42,322 bases of DNA from an uncultured Faecalibacterium sp. (GTDB lineage: Bacteria; Bacillota; Clostridia; Oscillospirales; Ruminococcaceae), in the NCBI GenBank assembly GCA_900540455.1, contig UQGD01000020.1:1-42322 (forward strand). The letters run 5' to 3'. The position numbers and the translations under genes are program-made. Positions within the stretch are counted from its first letter, which is position 1, and each line of letters begins with the position of its first letter. The notes under the pieces are model-generated. The model saw nothing but the letters and a program-made list of their open reading frames with translations, made no database searches and was not told the origin of the DNA. Positions 35,357 to 42,322 of this stretch are shown here, piece after piece.

Positions 35357-36011
35357 TCCGGAGTATCTGCCTCTCTCTTATCTGTCTCAAATGGGCTACT
35401 GCCCCCGAAGGGTAGGGCTGCTGCTGAATGAACGGATCTGGATGGAGAGCGCTGATACTGCCAAAGGTCGCAAGGAACACGAAAGCGTCCATACGCAGCG
35501 AATTGAACACCGGGGCAACGAGATCAAGCTGTTTGAATATACGGTTTTTTCTGATGTACTGGGTGTTTCGGGAAAATGTGATTTGGTAGAAGCCCGAAAG
35601 TCTTCTTCCGGGTGTAAGATCCCCCCGGCGGAGTTTCCGGTATTACTGTATCCAGTGGAGTATAAACACGGAAAGCTACGGGATGAACAGGAATACAACA
35701 TCCAACTTTGTGCACAGGCTATGTGTCTAGAAGAAATGTATCATACCTCTATCCCGGAAGGAGCGATATTTTACCTTTCATCCCACCGTCGGCAGGTCGT
35801 TGCACTGGATGAGCCATTACGCCGTTTGGTGCGGGAAACCGCAGCGGAATTGCACAGAATTCGTGATACACTTTCTATTCCGGCAGCCTGTTGTTCGGAA
35901 AAGTGTCGACGCTGTTCTTTGCTGGAATACTGTATGCCCGGTGCCGGTCGGTCTGCCCGGTCATATTGCGAACGGCTCGCACAAGAGGCAAAGGAGGTGG
36001 AAAGTCTTTGA
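35343..36011 (+). CDS. cas4: Cas4, PAM-processing adaptation nuclease
   Basis: A 222-residue RecB-like nuclease that trims prespacers and secures the PAM end with Cas1-Cas2. Iron-sulphur cysteines are Cys20 (GYCPRR) and the C-terminal cluster Cys183/184, Cys188, Cys191 and Cys197. Nuclease residues are Asp80 in GKCD and Glu106/Lys108 in PVEYKHG. All are present, so it should be active. It overlaps cas7 (14 bases) and cas1 (TTGA). Confidence 0.95.
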   Translation: MPLNDPEYLPLSYLSQMGYCPRRVGLLLNERIWMESADTAKGRKEHESVHTQRIEHRGNEIKLFEYTVFSDVLGVSGKCDLVEARKSSSGCKIPPAEFPVLLYPVEYKHGKLRDEQEYNIQLCAQAMCLEEMYHTSIPEGAIFYLSSHRRQVVALDEPLRRLVRETAAELHRIRDTLSIPAACCSEKCRRCSLLEYCMPGAGRSARSYCERLAQEAKEVESL

Positions 36012-37027
36012 AAAAGCTACTCAACACGCTCTATCTTCTTACCCCTAATAGCTATCTTTTCTGCCGTAATGAAACAATCGCTGTAAAAGTTGGGGGCGTG
36101 GAGAAAAATGCAGTGCCGGCCAAGGATATTGAAGCCATCGTTTGCTTTGGTCAAATGACTGTTTCCACACCACTTCTGGAGTTTTGCGGAAAAAGAGGAA
36201 TTTCTGTTACGTTTTTATCTCCTCAAGGTCACTATTGTGGGCGTTTTTATGGACCGCTTAGCGGCAACGTGTTGCTGCGCAAAAAACAGTATGAAAGTAT
36301 CAATCAGGTGGAATTTTCCAACCAGCTGGTACGAGACATCTTGTTTGGTAAAATTAGAAATAGCAAAATGGTCCTATTACGCGCTGCCCGAAAACAGTCA
36401 GGAGATGCCGTGTCACTAACGCAAGCCGTCAACCAACTCAGCGATTTGGCAGCGCAGCTGGAATCTTGTGACTGCATTGACTCGATGCGTGGAATTGAAG
36501 GTGCAGCAGCCACTATTTATTTTTCTCGGTTTGATACTATGCTGCACAGTCCAGCTGGATTTCGATTTGAAAGCCGAAGCCGTAGACCACCCAGAAACGA
36601 AGTGAATGCGGTGCTGTCCTTTGTTTACACGCTGCTAACACGAGAAATCTCCTCTGCTCTGGAAACGGTAGGACTGGATCCGGCGGCGGGTTATCTCCAT
36701 ACTCTGCGGCCTGGCAGACCTTCCTTTGCCTTGGATTTGATTGAAGAGCTTCGGGCGCCTTTGTGCGACCGGTTTACTCTTTCGCTGTTCAATCTGGGGC
36801 AGCTTGGAGAAAAAGATTTTAATAGTGATTCGGAAGCGGTTTTTTTAAATGACCGAGGCAGACGCACAGTGCTGACCAGCTGGCAAAAGCGAAAAATGGA
36901 AACGGTTCAACATCCATTTCTTCAAGAAAAAATTCCCGTCGGAATGATTCCCTATGCGCAGGCAATGCTGTTTGCTCGAGTGATTCGGGGAGATTTGGAC
37001 CGTTATCCACCTTTTGTGTGGAGGTAG
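36008..37027 (+). CDS. cas1: Cas1, CRISPR integrase
   Basis: A 339-residue integrase, the usual size for type I-C. The likely start is a TTG at 36008 overlapping the cas4 stop, with AGGAGG about 10 bases upstream; longer readings run antisense to no purpose within cas4. Metal-binding residues Glu164 (RGIEGAAA), His231 (YLHTLRPGRPSFALD) and Asp243/Glu246 are conserved. It forms the integration complex with Cas2 and adds new spacers at the leader end. Confidence 0.96.
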   Translation: MKKLLNTLYLLTPNSYLFCRNETIAVKVGGVEKNAVPAKDIEAIVCFGQMTVSTPLLEFCGKRGISVTFLSPQGHYCGRFYGPLSGNVLLRKKQYESINQVEFSNQLVRDILFGKIRNSKMVLLRAARKQSGDAVSLTQAVNQLSDLAAQLESCDCIDSMRGIEGAAATIYFSRFDTMLHSPAGFRFESRSRRPPRNEVNAVLSFVYTLLTREISSALETVGLDPAAGYLHTLRPGRPSFALDLIEELRAPLCDRFTLSLFNLGQLGEKDFNSDSEAVFLNDRGRRTVLTSWQKRKMETVQHPFLQEKIPVGMIPYAQAMLFARVIRGDLDRYPPFVWR

Positions 37028-37030
37028 TTT

Positions 37031-37321
37031 ATGCTGTTGGTTATTACCTATGATGTAGACACTACTAGCGCAAAAGGTGCAAAACGCTTGCGTAAAGTGG
37101 CAAAACTATGTGAGCGCAATGGAATAAGGGTGCAGAATTCTGTGTTTGAAGTGTTGGCGGACTCTGCGCAGTTCGTGGTGTTGAAAACAGAACTTTCTGA
37201 AATAATCGATCACGAACATGACTCTATTCGATTTTACCGATTGGGAAATTCCTATCAGAACAAAATCGAAACGATGGGACGTACACCATCTGTGCAGGTT
37301 GGGGAACCGTTGCTGCTGTAA
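37031..37321 (+). CDS. cas2: Cas2, CRISPR adaptation protein
   Basis: A 96-residue ferredoxin-fold protein with the conserved ITYDVDT start (Asp8) and GIRVQNSVFE segment. It dimerises and bridges Cas1 dimers during spacer integration. It begins 3 bases after cas1 and is the last cas gene before the leader. Confidence 0.96.
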   Translation: MLLVITYDVDTTSAKGAKRLRKVAKLCERNGIRVQNSVFEVLADSAQFVVLKTELSEIIDHEHDSIRFYRLGNSYQNKIETMGRTPSVQVGEPLLL

Positions 37322-37494
37322 CCATGCGCCTACCTTTATGCGACAGAAAATCCAGGGAAGTAGGTGCATGGTAACAGTAAAATATGATGCGCAATTAAAA
37401 GGCTGGGTGTTTAAGAAAGCTGGTGTTGTCTAAAAGTTAGGAGTTTTTCTCTATAATTGCAGAAAAAACAGAGCATATTTTGTTTAATTTTGCT
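37322..37494 (+). promoter_or_regulatory. CRISPR leader with hairpin and -10 box
   Basis: The region between cas2 and the first repeat. A long inverted repeat, ACCATGCGCCTAC (37321-37333) / GTAGGTGCATGGT (37360-37372), starts at the cas2 stop. TATAAT at 37452-37457 lies about 40 bases before the first repeat and is the likely -10 of the array promoter. A 21-codon ATG frame at 37368-37433 (MVTVKYDAQLKGWVFKKAGV plus V) is present; I do not treat it as a gene. Confidence 0.6.
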
Positions 37495-39932
37495 GTCGCC
37501 CCTCTCGCAGGGGCGTGAATTGAAATACTACAGCCAGATTCCTCATGCCAATATCAGCCGAGGTCGCCCCTCTCGCAGGGGCGTGAATTGAAATACGGCC
37601 CGGGCAGCCTGCGCAGGCGGCCCGGGCAGTCGCCCCTCTCGCAGGGGCGTGAATTGAAATACCTCCTTCGGCGGGTGCGCTGTGTGCTGATGATGTCGCC
37701 CCTCTCGCAGGGGCGTGAATTGAAATGCAGCTGCTGCGGATGGGCGGAGTCTGCGACAAGTCGCCCCTCTCGCAGGGGCGTGAATTGAAATAAATAGAGT
37801 TGCGACACATCCAAATTACCATCTGTCGCCCCTCTCGCAGGGGCGTGAATTGAAATTTGGCACGGCGACAGCTACCGCCCACCCGTAGAGGTCGCCCCTC
37901 TCGCAGGGGCGTGAATTGAAATGCTTGACCTTGTTGCCCTCCACCTTGCCGCTCGTCGCCCCTCTCGCAGGGGCGTGAATTGAAATTCACCTCCTGCGGC
38001 GGGTGCGCTGTGTGCTGATGAGTCGCCCCTCTCGCAGGGGCGTGAATTGAAATGCTTGGGGGGTGAAAGCGTGCGTACTACCTGGGCCGTCGCCCCTCTC
38101 GCAGGGGCGTGAATTGAAATACCTCGGTGGCCCGTAGCCACCCCAGAGCGGGCCAGGTCGCCCCTCTCGCAGGGGCGTGAATTGAAATTCACGCAGGCTA
38201 CTCCGATTATAAATCCGTGTTCCGTCGCCCCTCTCGCAGGGGCGTGAATTGAAATGGAGTCGGCGATTACCACGGGCCGATAAAAAAAGGTCGCCCCTCT
38301 CGCAGGGGCGTGAATTGAAATACCTCGGTGGCCCGCAGCCACCCCAGAGCGGGCGTCGCCCCTCTCGCAGGGGCGTGAATTGAAATCTGCTGATATCGTG
38401 CAGCAGCTGCGGCTTGCTATCGGGTCGCCCCTCTCGCAGGGGCGTGAATTGAAATGCCCCCAGCTCGGCAGCCGGGACGTTGCGCACTGTGTCGCCCCTC
38501 TCGCAGGGGCGTGAATTGAAATCGGCGCATCCAGTGGCCCGCAGCCCTGTACGAGGAGGTCGCCCCTCTCGCAGGGGCGTGAATTGAAATCCTGGTGGCG
38601 GGCCGTATGAGCGGGCCGCCGCAGGGCGGCAGCGCGTCGCCCCTCTCGCAGGGGCGTGAATTGAAATATATTTGGTTGGATTGAAGCACCCCAAGTATAC
38701 CAGTCGCCCCTCTCGCAGGGGCGTGAATTGAAATAGACCGTGAGGGAGCGCAAGACCGGCAAGGTCCGGTCGCCCCTCTCGCAGGGGCGTGAATTGAAAT
38801 ACGGCCTGGGCAGCCTGCGCAGGCGGCCCGGGCGTCGCCCCTCTCGCAGGGGCGTGAATTGAAATAGGGAGTACGCACCTGCATTGCCCTGAGGTGAGAC
38901 AGTCGCCCCTCTCGCAGGGGCGTGAATTGAAATCCGAGAACTTTAGTTTTTAAATCTTTTCCGGTGGCGCGTCGCCCCTCTCGCAGGGGCGTGAATTGAA
39001 ATTTTTCCAATTCAACCTGATATGGCTTCGGGTCAAGTCGCCCCTCTCGCAGGGGCGTGAATTGAAATCTGCATTGACCAATTCGACATAGCGTTCAACA
39101 GGAGTCGCCCCTCTCGCAGGGGCGTGAATTGAAATGTGAGCCTGCTCGATGCATTCCATCACGACGAAGTCGCCCCTCTCGCAGGGGCGTGAATTGAAAT
39201 TCAATGGCAGATCTACAAGCCCTACTCCGGCATGGGTCGCCCCTCTCGCAGGGGCGTGAATTGAAATACGCCCGCCGCCTGGCTGAGTGGCACAACGCCT
39301 ACGTCGCCCCTCTCGCAGGGGCGTGAATTGAAATACGATCTCCACCCCATCCCAGATTTTATGGTTCCGTCGCCCCTCTCGCAGGGGCGTGAATTGAAAT
39401 ACCAACAAGGCCTGGCCCGCCTGTGGACAAGATCGGTCGCCCCTCTCGCAGGGGCGTGAATTGAAATCGGCCTATGCCGGTTTACTCGATCCCGGGATTG
39501 GAGCGTCGCCCCTCTCGCAGGGGCGTGAATTGAAATTTTTCCGCCATCTCTTGGACAAGGGGGGCGTTCAGGTCGCCCCTCTCGCAGGGGCGTGAATTGA
39601 AATATGCCGACGCACTTACCTTCACCTCCTGACGACGGGTCGCCCCTCTCGCAGGGGCGTGAATTGAAATTTCCAGCGGAGTAAAGGCTGGCTTTTTGAG
39701 GCCTGTCGCCCCTCTCGCAGGGGCGTGAATTGAAATAGAGAGGGTCAGTGTGTAGCTGAATTTCACTGGGTCGCCCCTCTCGCAGGGGCGTGAATTGAAA
39801 TTGTTCGGCTCTGGAATACCCAGATTCTCCCGGCTGTCGCCCCTCTCGCAGGGGCGTGAATTGAAATTTTGAGGGCCGGCAGACCCCCGCAAGCACCGCA
39901 GTCGCCCCTCTTGCAGAGACAGTACAAAACGG
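37495..39932 (+). CRISPR. Type I-C CRISPR array: 36 intact repeats, one degenerate terminal repeat, 36 spacers
   Basis: The 32-nt repeat starts GTCGCCCCTCTCGCAGGGGC and ends GTGAATTGAAAT; the CCCCT...AGGGG arms form the crRNA hairpin and the ATTGAAAT end is typical of type I-C. All 36 copies from 37495 to 39867 appear identical. The last (39901-39932) keeps only its first half. Spacers are 32-37 nt, with one of 45 nt (38591-38635). The leader is on the left, so spacers near 37527 are newest. Three spacer pairs are near-identical. I found no spacer matching the rest of the window by eye. Confidence 0.98.
39912..39932 (+). repeat. Right copy of the direct repeat bracketing the CRISPR-Cas locus
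   Basis: Matches 20 of 21 bases of 29215-29235 in the same orientation. It forms the second half of the degenerate last CRISPR repeat. The sequence from here to 40043 contains no gene I can support. Confidence 0.8.
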
Positions 39933-40043
39933 TATATGAAAAATAACCCAGCGGCCTGGTTTTCCACTGCATTGCATAAATCGGTGGGAGAGCGATGTCT
40001 TGTATTTTTGGGCGTGAAGCTTATGCAGGGACGGAAAGCGCAC

Positions 40044-40072
40044 AAAAGCCCCGCCTTTCGGGCGGGGCTTTT
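40044..40072. terminator. Terminator of the carboxypeptidase-like gene
   Basis: AAAAGCCCCGCC (40044-40055) and GGCGGGGCTTTT (40061-40072) form a perfect stem with loop TTTCG. The flanking A/T runs allow function in both directions; it lies just after the minus-strand stop at 40091. Confidence 0.85.
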
Positions 40073-40090
40073 GAAGAAGTCTAGCGGAGG

Positions 40091-41431
40091 TCAGTGCCGG
40101 TGGATACGGCGGGGACGCTTGCGCCCCTGCCAGCTGTGCAGTGCCAGCCAGCCCAGGTAAATGGCAGCGGTCAGGGCGCTGAGGGTCAGCGCCACCCGCA
40201 GGTACAGGCTGCCGAAGAAATCCCGGATCTTGGCAATGGTGTACAGGACCGAACTGCGGGCGACATCCTGTCCGGCCACCAGGTTCACCATGCCAATGGT
40301 GTTCCCGGCCAGTTTCAGTTCCACAGTGCCCACGATGTCGCCCTGCTGGACAGGGGCGCAGACATATTCCGGCAGGTGGAAGAACTTTTGGGTCACGCTG
40401 CCATCTCCGGAGGAGGGGAGGATGGTCATCATGCTGTCATCCGGGTACAGCTGAAGACGGTCGGTCTCTGCGGAGTATTTCACGGGCAGCTCTGCCAGGG
40501 CTACGTCCGGGTCCAGTGCGGGCTGGATGGAAAAGCTATCAAACACCCAGTCGATCAGCTTTGTGGTCTCACACAGGGCGGGGCGGCGGTTGGCATAGCC
40601 GTAATCGTCGCAGCTGTCCGGACTTTCCATCACGCAGAACAGATAGGTCTCGCCATCTTTACTGGCCCAGGAGACATAGCTCTGGGTGCCGGTATCTTTT
40701 TTATAGGCCACCACATCGCACATACCGCCCTGCATGGCGCTGCGGTAGAACTTGCCGCCGCTGGAGCGGTTCAGGGCCATATTCTGACTGACCAGCACAA
40801 AGGACTTGGAGTGCTTTTCCTTGGCGGGCATCGTAAAGGTAGGGGCGGCGGAGATCTCTGCAAAGGCGTCAAAGCTCATCAGATACCGCAGGATCAGATA
40901 CATATCCACAGCGGTGGTGCGGTTGCCGCTGTCCAGGCCGCAGGCATCGGTCCAGGTGCTGTCGGTGGTGCCAATGCGCTGGGACAAGGCGTTCATCTGG
41001 GTCACCCAGCCGGAGAGGTCGCCGCCGGTCAGAGCATAGGCCACGCCCATGGCAGCCTCGTTGGCGTTGCGGGTCAGCATGGCGTAGATAGCTTCCCGCA
41101 CGGTAAAGGTCTCGTTGGAGCGCATATCGGCATTGTCCGTGTTGTGGACATAGTCCGAGATGGCAAAGGGCATGGTGAAAGTGGTGTCCAGTTTATCGGC
41201 GTAGTTGGTCAGGATCACCGCAATGGTCATATATTTGGTCAGCCCGCCAGCAGAGACCTGACGGCGGCTGTCTTTTTCGTAAATGATGATATTAGTGTCA
41301 GCGTTGACGATATAGGCGCTGGAAGCCTGTACCGAATAGACGGGGCTGGGGTCAAACAGGGCACAAGCAGGGGTCAAAAGACATCCCGCCAGAACGGCCA
41401 GTGTCAAAATAAAGCTAAGCAAGCGTTTCAT
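40091..41431 (-). CDS. D,D-carboxypeptidase-like (PBP5 family) membrane protein, catalytic motifs lost
   Basis: A 446-residue protein of the serine D-Ala-D-Ala carboxypeptidase family. The start at 41431 gives a signal peptide (MKRLLSFILTLAVLAGCLL); LAGC could be a lipobox. The family frame is clear: ASSAYIVNADTNIIIYEKD, TKYMTIAVILTNYAD and MLTRNANEAAMGVA. However, the catalytic Ser of SxxK is Gly63 (GLTK), SxN is Asn-Ala-Asn (122-124), and the expected KTG site reads about FYR before SAMQGGMC. A beta-rich domain follows, then a C-terminal membrane helix (ALTLSALTAAIYLGWLAL) with a basic tail. It is probably inactive as a peptidase and may bind or regulate cell-wall enzymes. A TCTTCTCC/GGAGAAGA inverted repeat at 41473-41496 lies in its promoter region. 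Confidence 0.85.
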   Translation of the reverse strand: MKRLLSFILTLAVLAGCLLTPACALFDPSPVYSVQASSAYIVNADTNIIIYEKDSRRQVSAGGLTKYMTIAVILTNYADKLDTTFTMPFAISDYVHNTDNADMRSNETFTVREAIYAMLTRNANEAAMGVAYALTGGDLSGWVTQMNALSQRIGTTDSTWTDACGLDSGNRTTAVDMYLILRYLMSFDAFAEISAAPTFTMPAKEKHSKSFVLVSQNMALNRSSGGKFYRSAMQGGMCDVVAYKKDTGTQSYVSWASKDGETYLFCVMESPDSCDDYGYANRRPALCETTKLIDWVFDSFSIQPALDPDVALAELPVKYSAETDRLQLYPDDSMMTILPSSGDGSVTQKFFHLPEYVCAPVQQGDIVGTVELKLAGNTIGMVNLVAGQDVARSSVLYTIAKIRDFFGSLYLRVALTLSALTAAIYLGWLALHSWQGRKRPRRIHRH

Positions 41432-41576
41432 GTGGACAATTCCTTCAAAAAGCGATAAAATAAACTTGTATATCTTCTCCCAGTTATAGGAGAAGAACTG
41501 TATTTTATAATAACAGGTTTGCTGGGATGTGACAAGGGGCTTTGCGCCGCTTTCACACCCTGGGGGAGGCAAGGGC

Positions 41577-42263
41577 ATGGTATATTTGACGGGTGACACC
41601 CACGGAGATCTGGATCGGTTCAAGCACGGCAAACTGCGCTGGCTGACAAAGCGGGACACAGTGATCGTGCTGGGGGATTTTGGGTTTGTGTGGGACGGCA
41701 GCAAGGCAGAGCAAAAGCGTCTGGCCTGGCTGTGCAAGCGGCCCTATACCATCCTGTTCCTGGATGGATCGCATGAAAATTACGACCTGCTGGCAGCCTA
41801 CCCCACTGAGGAAAAGTTTGGCGGTCTGGTGCAGCACCTGGGCGGCAATGTGTACCATGTGTGCCGGGGCAGCGTGCTGGAACTGGAAGGGCAGAAATAT
41901 CTGTGCTTTGGCGGAGCGGAAAGCCCCGACCGGGAGGAACGGGAGCCAGGGGTGAATTGGTGGCCCCAGGAGCAGCCCTCGGATGAGGAATACGCCCGCT
42001 GTGAGCAGAACCTGGCGGCAGCCGGGGGGCAGGTAGAGTATGTGCTGACCCACGACGCCCCAAGCAGATTTTTGGATTTTACTGCGCTGAAATGCGGCGA
42101 GACCAACCGTCTGCACCTGTTTTTGGACAGCATCCTGCTGAAGGCCAAATACGAAAAATGGTTCTTTGGCTGTTATCACAAGGATGCGCAGCTTTCCACC
42201 AAGAGCCGCTGCGTGTTCTGCGACGTGATCCCTCTGGGGGACCGTCACGCCAAGCGGAAGTAA
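41577..42263 (+). CDS. Metallophosphoesterase family protein
   Basis: A 228-residue calcineurin-like phosphoesterase. Metal-binding motifs are in order: GDTHGDLDRF (residues 6-15), GDFGFVWDG, GSHENYDLL (usual GNHE, here GSHE), and VLTHDAPS, with a later GCYHKDAQ. The start at 41577 has GGGAGG upstream; the frame opens earlier at 41529 but without a ribosome site. It is a soluble cytoplasmic protein. The substrate is unknown. It is divergent from the carboxypeptidase-like gene and probably independent of it. Confidence 0.88.
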   Translation: MVYLTGDTHGDLDRFKHGKLRWLTKRDTVIVLGDFGFVWDGSKAEQKRLAWLCKRPYTILFLDGSHENYDLLAAYPTEEKFGGLVQHLGGNVYHVCRGSVLELEGQKYLCFGGAESPDREEREPGVNWWPQEQPSDEEYARCEQNLAAAGGQVEYVLTHDAPSRFLDFTALKCGETNRLHLFLDSILLKAKYEKWFFGCYHKDAQLSTKSRCVFCDVIPLGDRHAKRK

Positions 42264-42267
42264 TGGG

Positions 42268-42322
42268 GGCAACCCTCTCCGTCACGGCTTCGCCGTGCCA
42301 CCTCTCCCGAAAGGGAGAGGCT
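42268..42322. repeat. Intergenic hairpin repeat at the window edge
   Basis: Two adjacent hairpins: CACGGC-TTC-GCCGTG (42283-42297) and CCTCTCCC-GAAA-GGGAGAGG (42301-42320). From memory, such CTCTCC elements recur between genes in Faecalibacterium-type genomes. It may also end the preceding transcript. It is cut by the window edge. Confidence 0.6.

Noticed and set aside
37368..37433. 21-codon frame in the CRISPR leader
   Set aside because: It has no clear ribosome site and overlaps the leader hairpin; probably chance, though noted in the leader entry.
37495..39900. Self-targeting spacers against the neighbouring prophage remnant
   Set aside because: By eye no spacer matches the capsid, Cys-rich, tRNA-like or scaffold segments; a proper alignment would be needed to exclude weak matches.
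37484..40045. Long minus-strand reading frames rich in FNSRPCERGD, ISIHAPARGAT and FQFTPLREGR repeats
   Set aside because: These are translations of the CRISPR repeats in different frames, an artefact of a 32-nt repeat without stops; they are not proteins.

Overview
The window looks like a chromosomal segment of a high-GC gut Clostridium-class bacterium, most likely Faecalibacterium or a close Oscillospiraceae/Ruminococcaceae relative. The reasons are GC-rich genes with strong AGGAGG-type ribosome sites, binding-protein lipoproteins with a TACGGSSSSTAASS-like Ser/Ala linker, YesM/YesN regulators, and a CTCTCC/GGGAGAGG intergenic repeat at the right edge. The genus is inferred from general features, not from a database match.

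Layout. 274-3623: an ABC exporter (one ATPase, two permeases of the lantibiotic-immunity/ABC-2 type) and a monofunctional peptidoglycan glycosyltransferase. 4049-8057: a galactose-type sugar importer, mglB-mglA-mglC, with a clear promoter, an overlapping operator-like palindrome and an attenuator-like hairpin after mglB. 8056-10581 (minus): a small coiled-coil membrane protein, an AzgA-type purine permease flanked by two TTGTATACAA-type sites, and a small secreted CxxC protein. 10796-27430: a carbohydrate locus built around a divergent promoter region at 20004-20327. The leftward operon encodes a binding protein, two permeases, a GH88 unsaturated-uronyl hydrolase, a DUF2264 protein and a GH2 beta-galactosidase-like enzyme. 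The rightward operon encodes a YesM kinase, a YesN regulator, a heparinase II/III-like protein, a discoidin-like protein and a polytopic membrane protein. The enzymes lack signal peptides, so the likely scheme is uptake of uronic-acid-containing oligosaccharides followed by breakdown in the cytoplasm. No dedicated ATPase is present.

27521-29238: a tRNA-Gln, then a decayed prophage morphogenesis module on the minus strand (truncated minor capsid protein, a small Cys-rich protein, a scaffold-protein N-terminus). Between the last two genes lies a 170-nt tRNA-like gene whose cloverleaf is complete except for a 93-nt insert in the anticodon loop. This is the most unusual item in the window.

29577-39932: a complete type I-C CRISPR-Cas locus (cas3, cas5, cas8c with an internal cas11c start, cas7, cas4, cas1, cas2) and an array of 36 intact repeats, one degenerate terminal repeat and 36 spacers. 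It is AT-richer than its surroundings. It is bracketed by a 20-21 bp direct repeat (29215-29235 and 39912-39932) that coincides on one side with the break in the capsid gene and on the other with the last CRISPR repeat. Three pairs of spacers are the same target with one base changed, suggesting repeated immunisation against evolving phages.

40091-42322: a membrane-anchored D,D-carboxypeptidase-like protein that has lost all three catalytic motifs, a metallophosphoesterase and an intergenic repeat.
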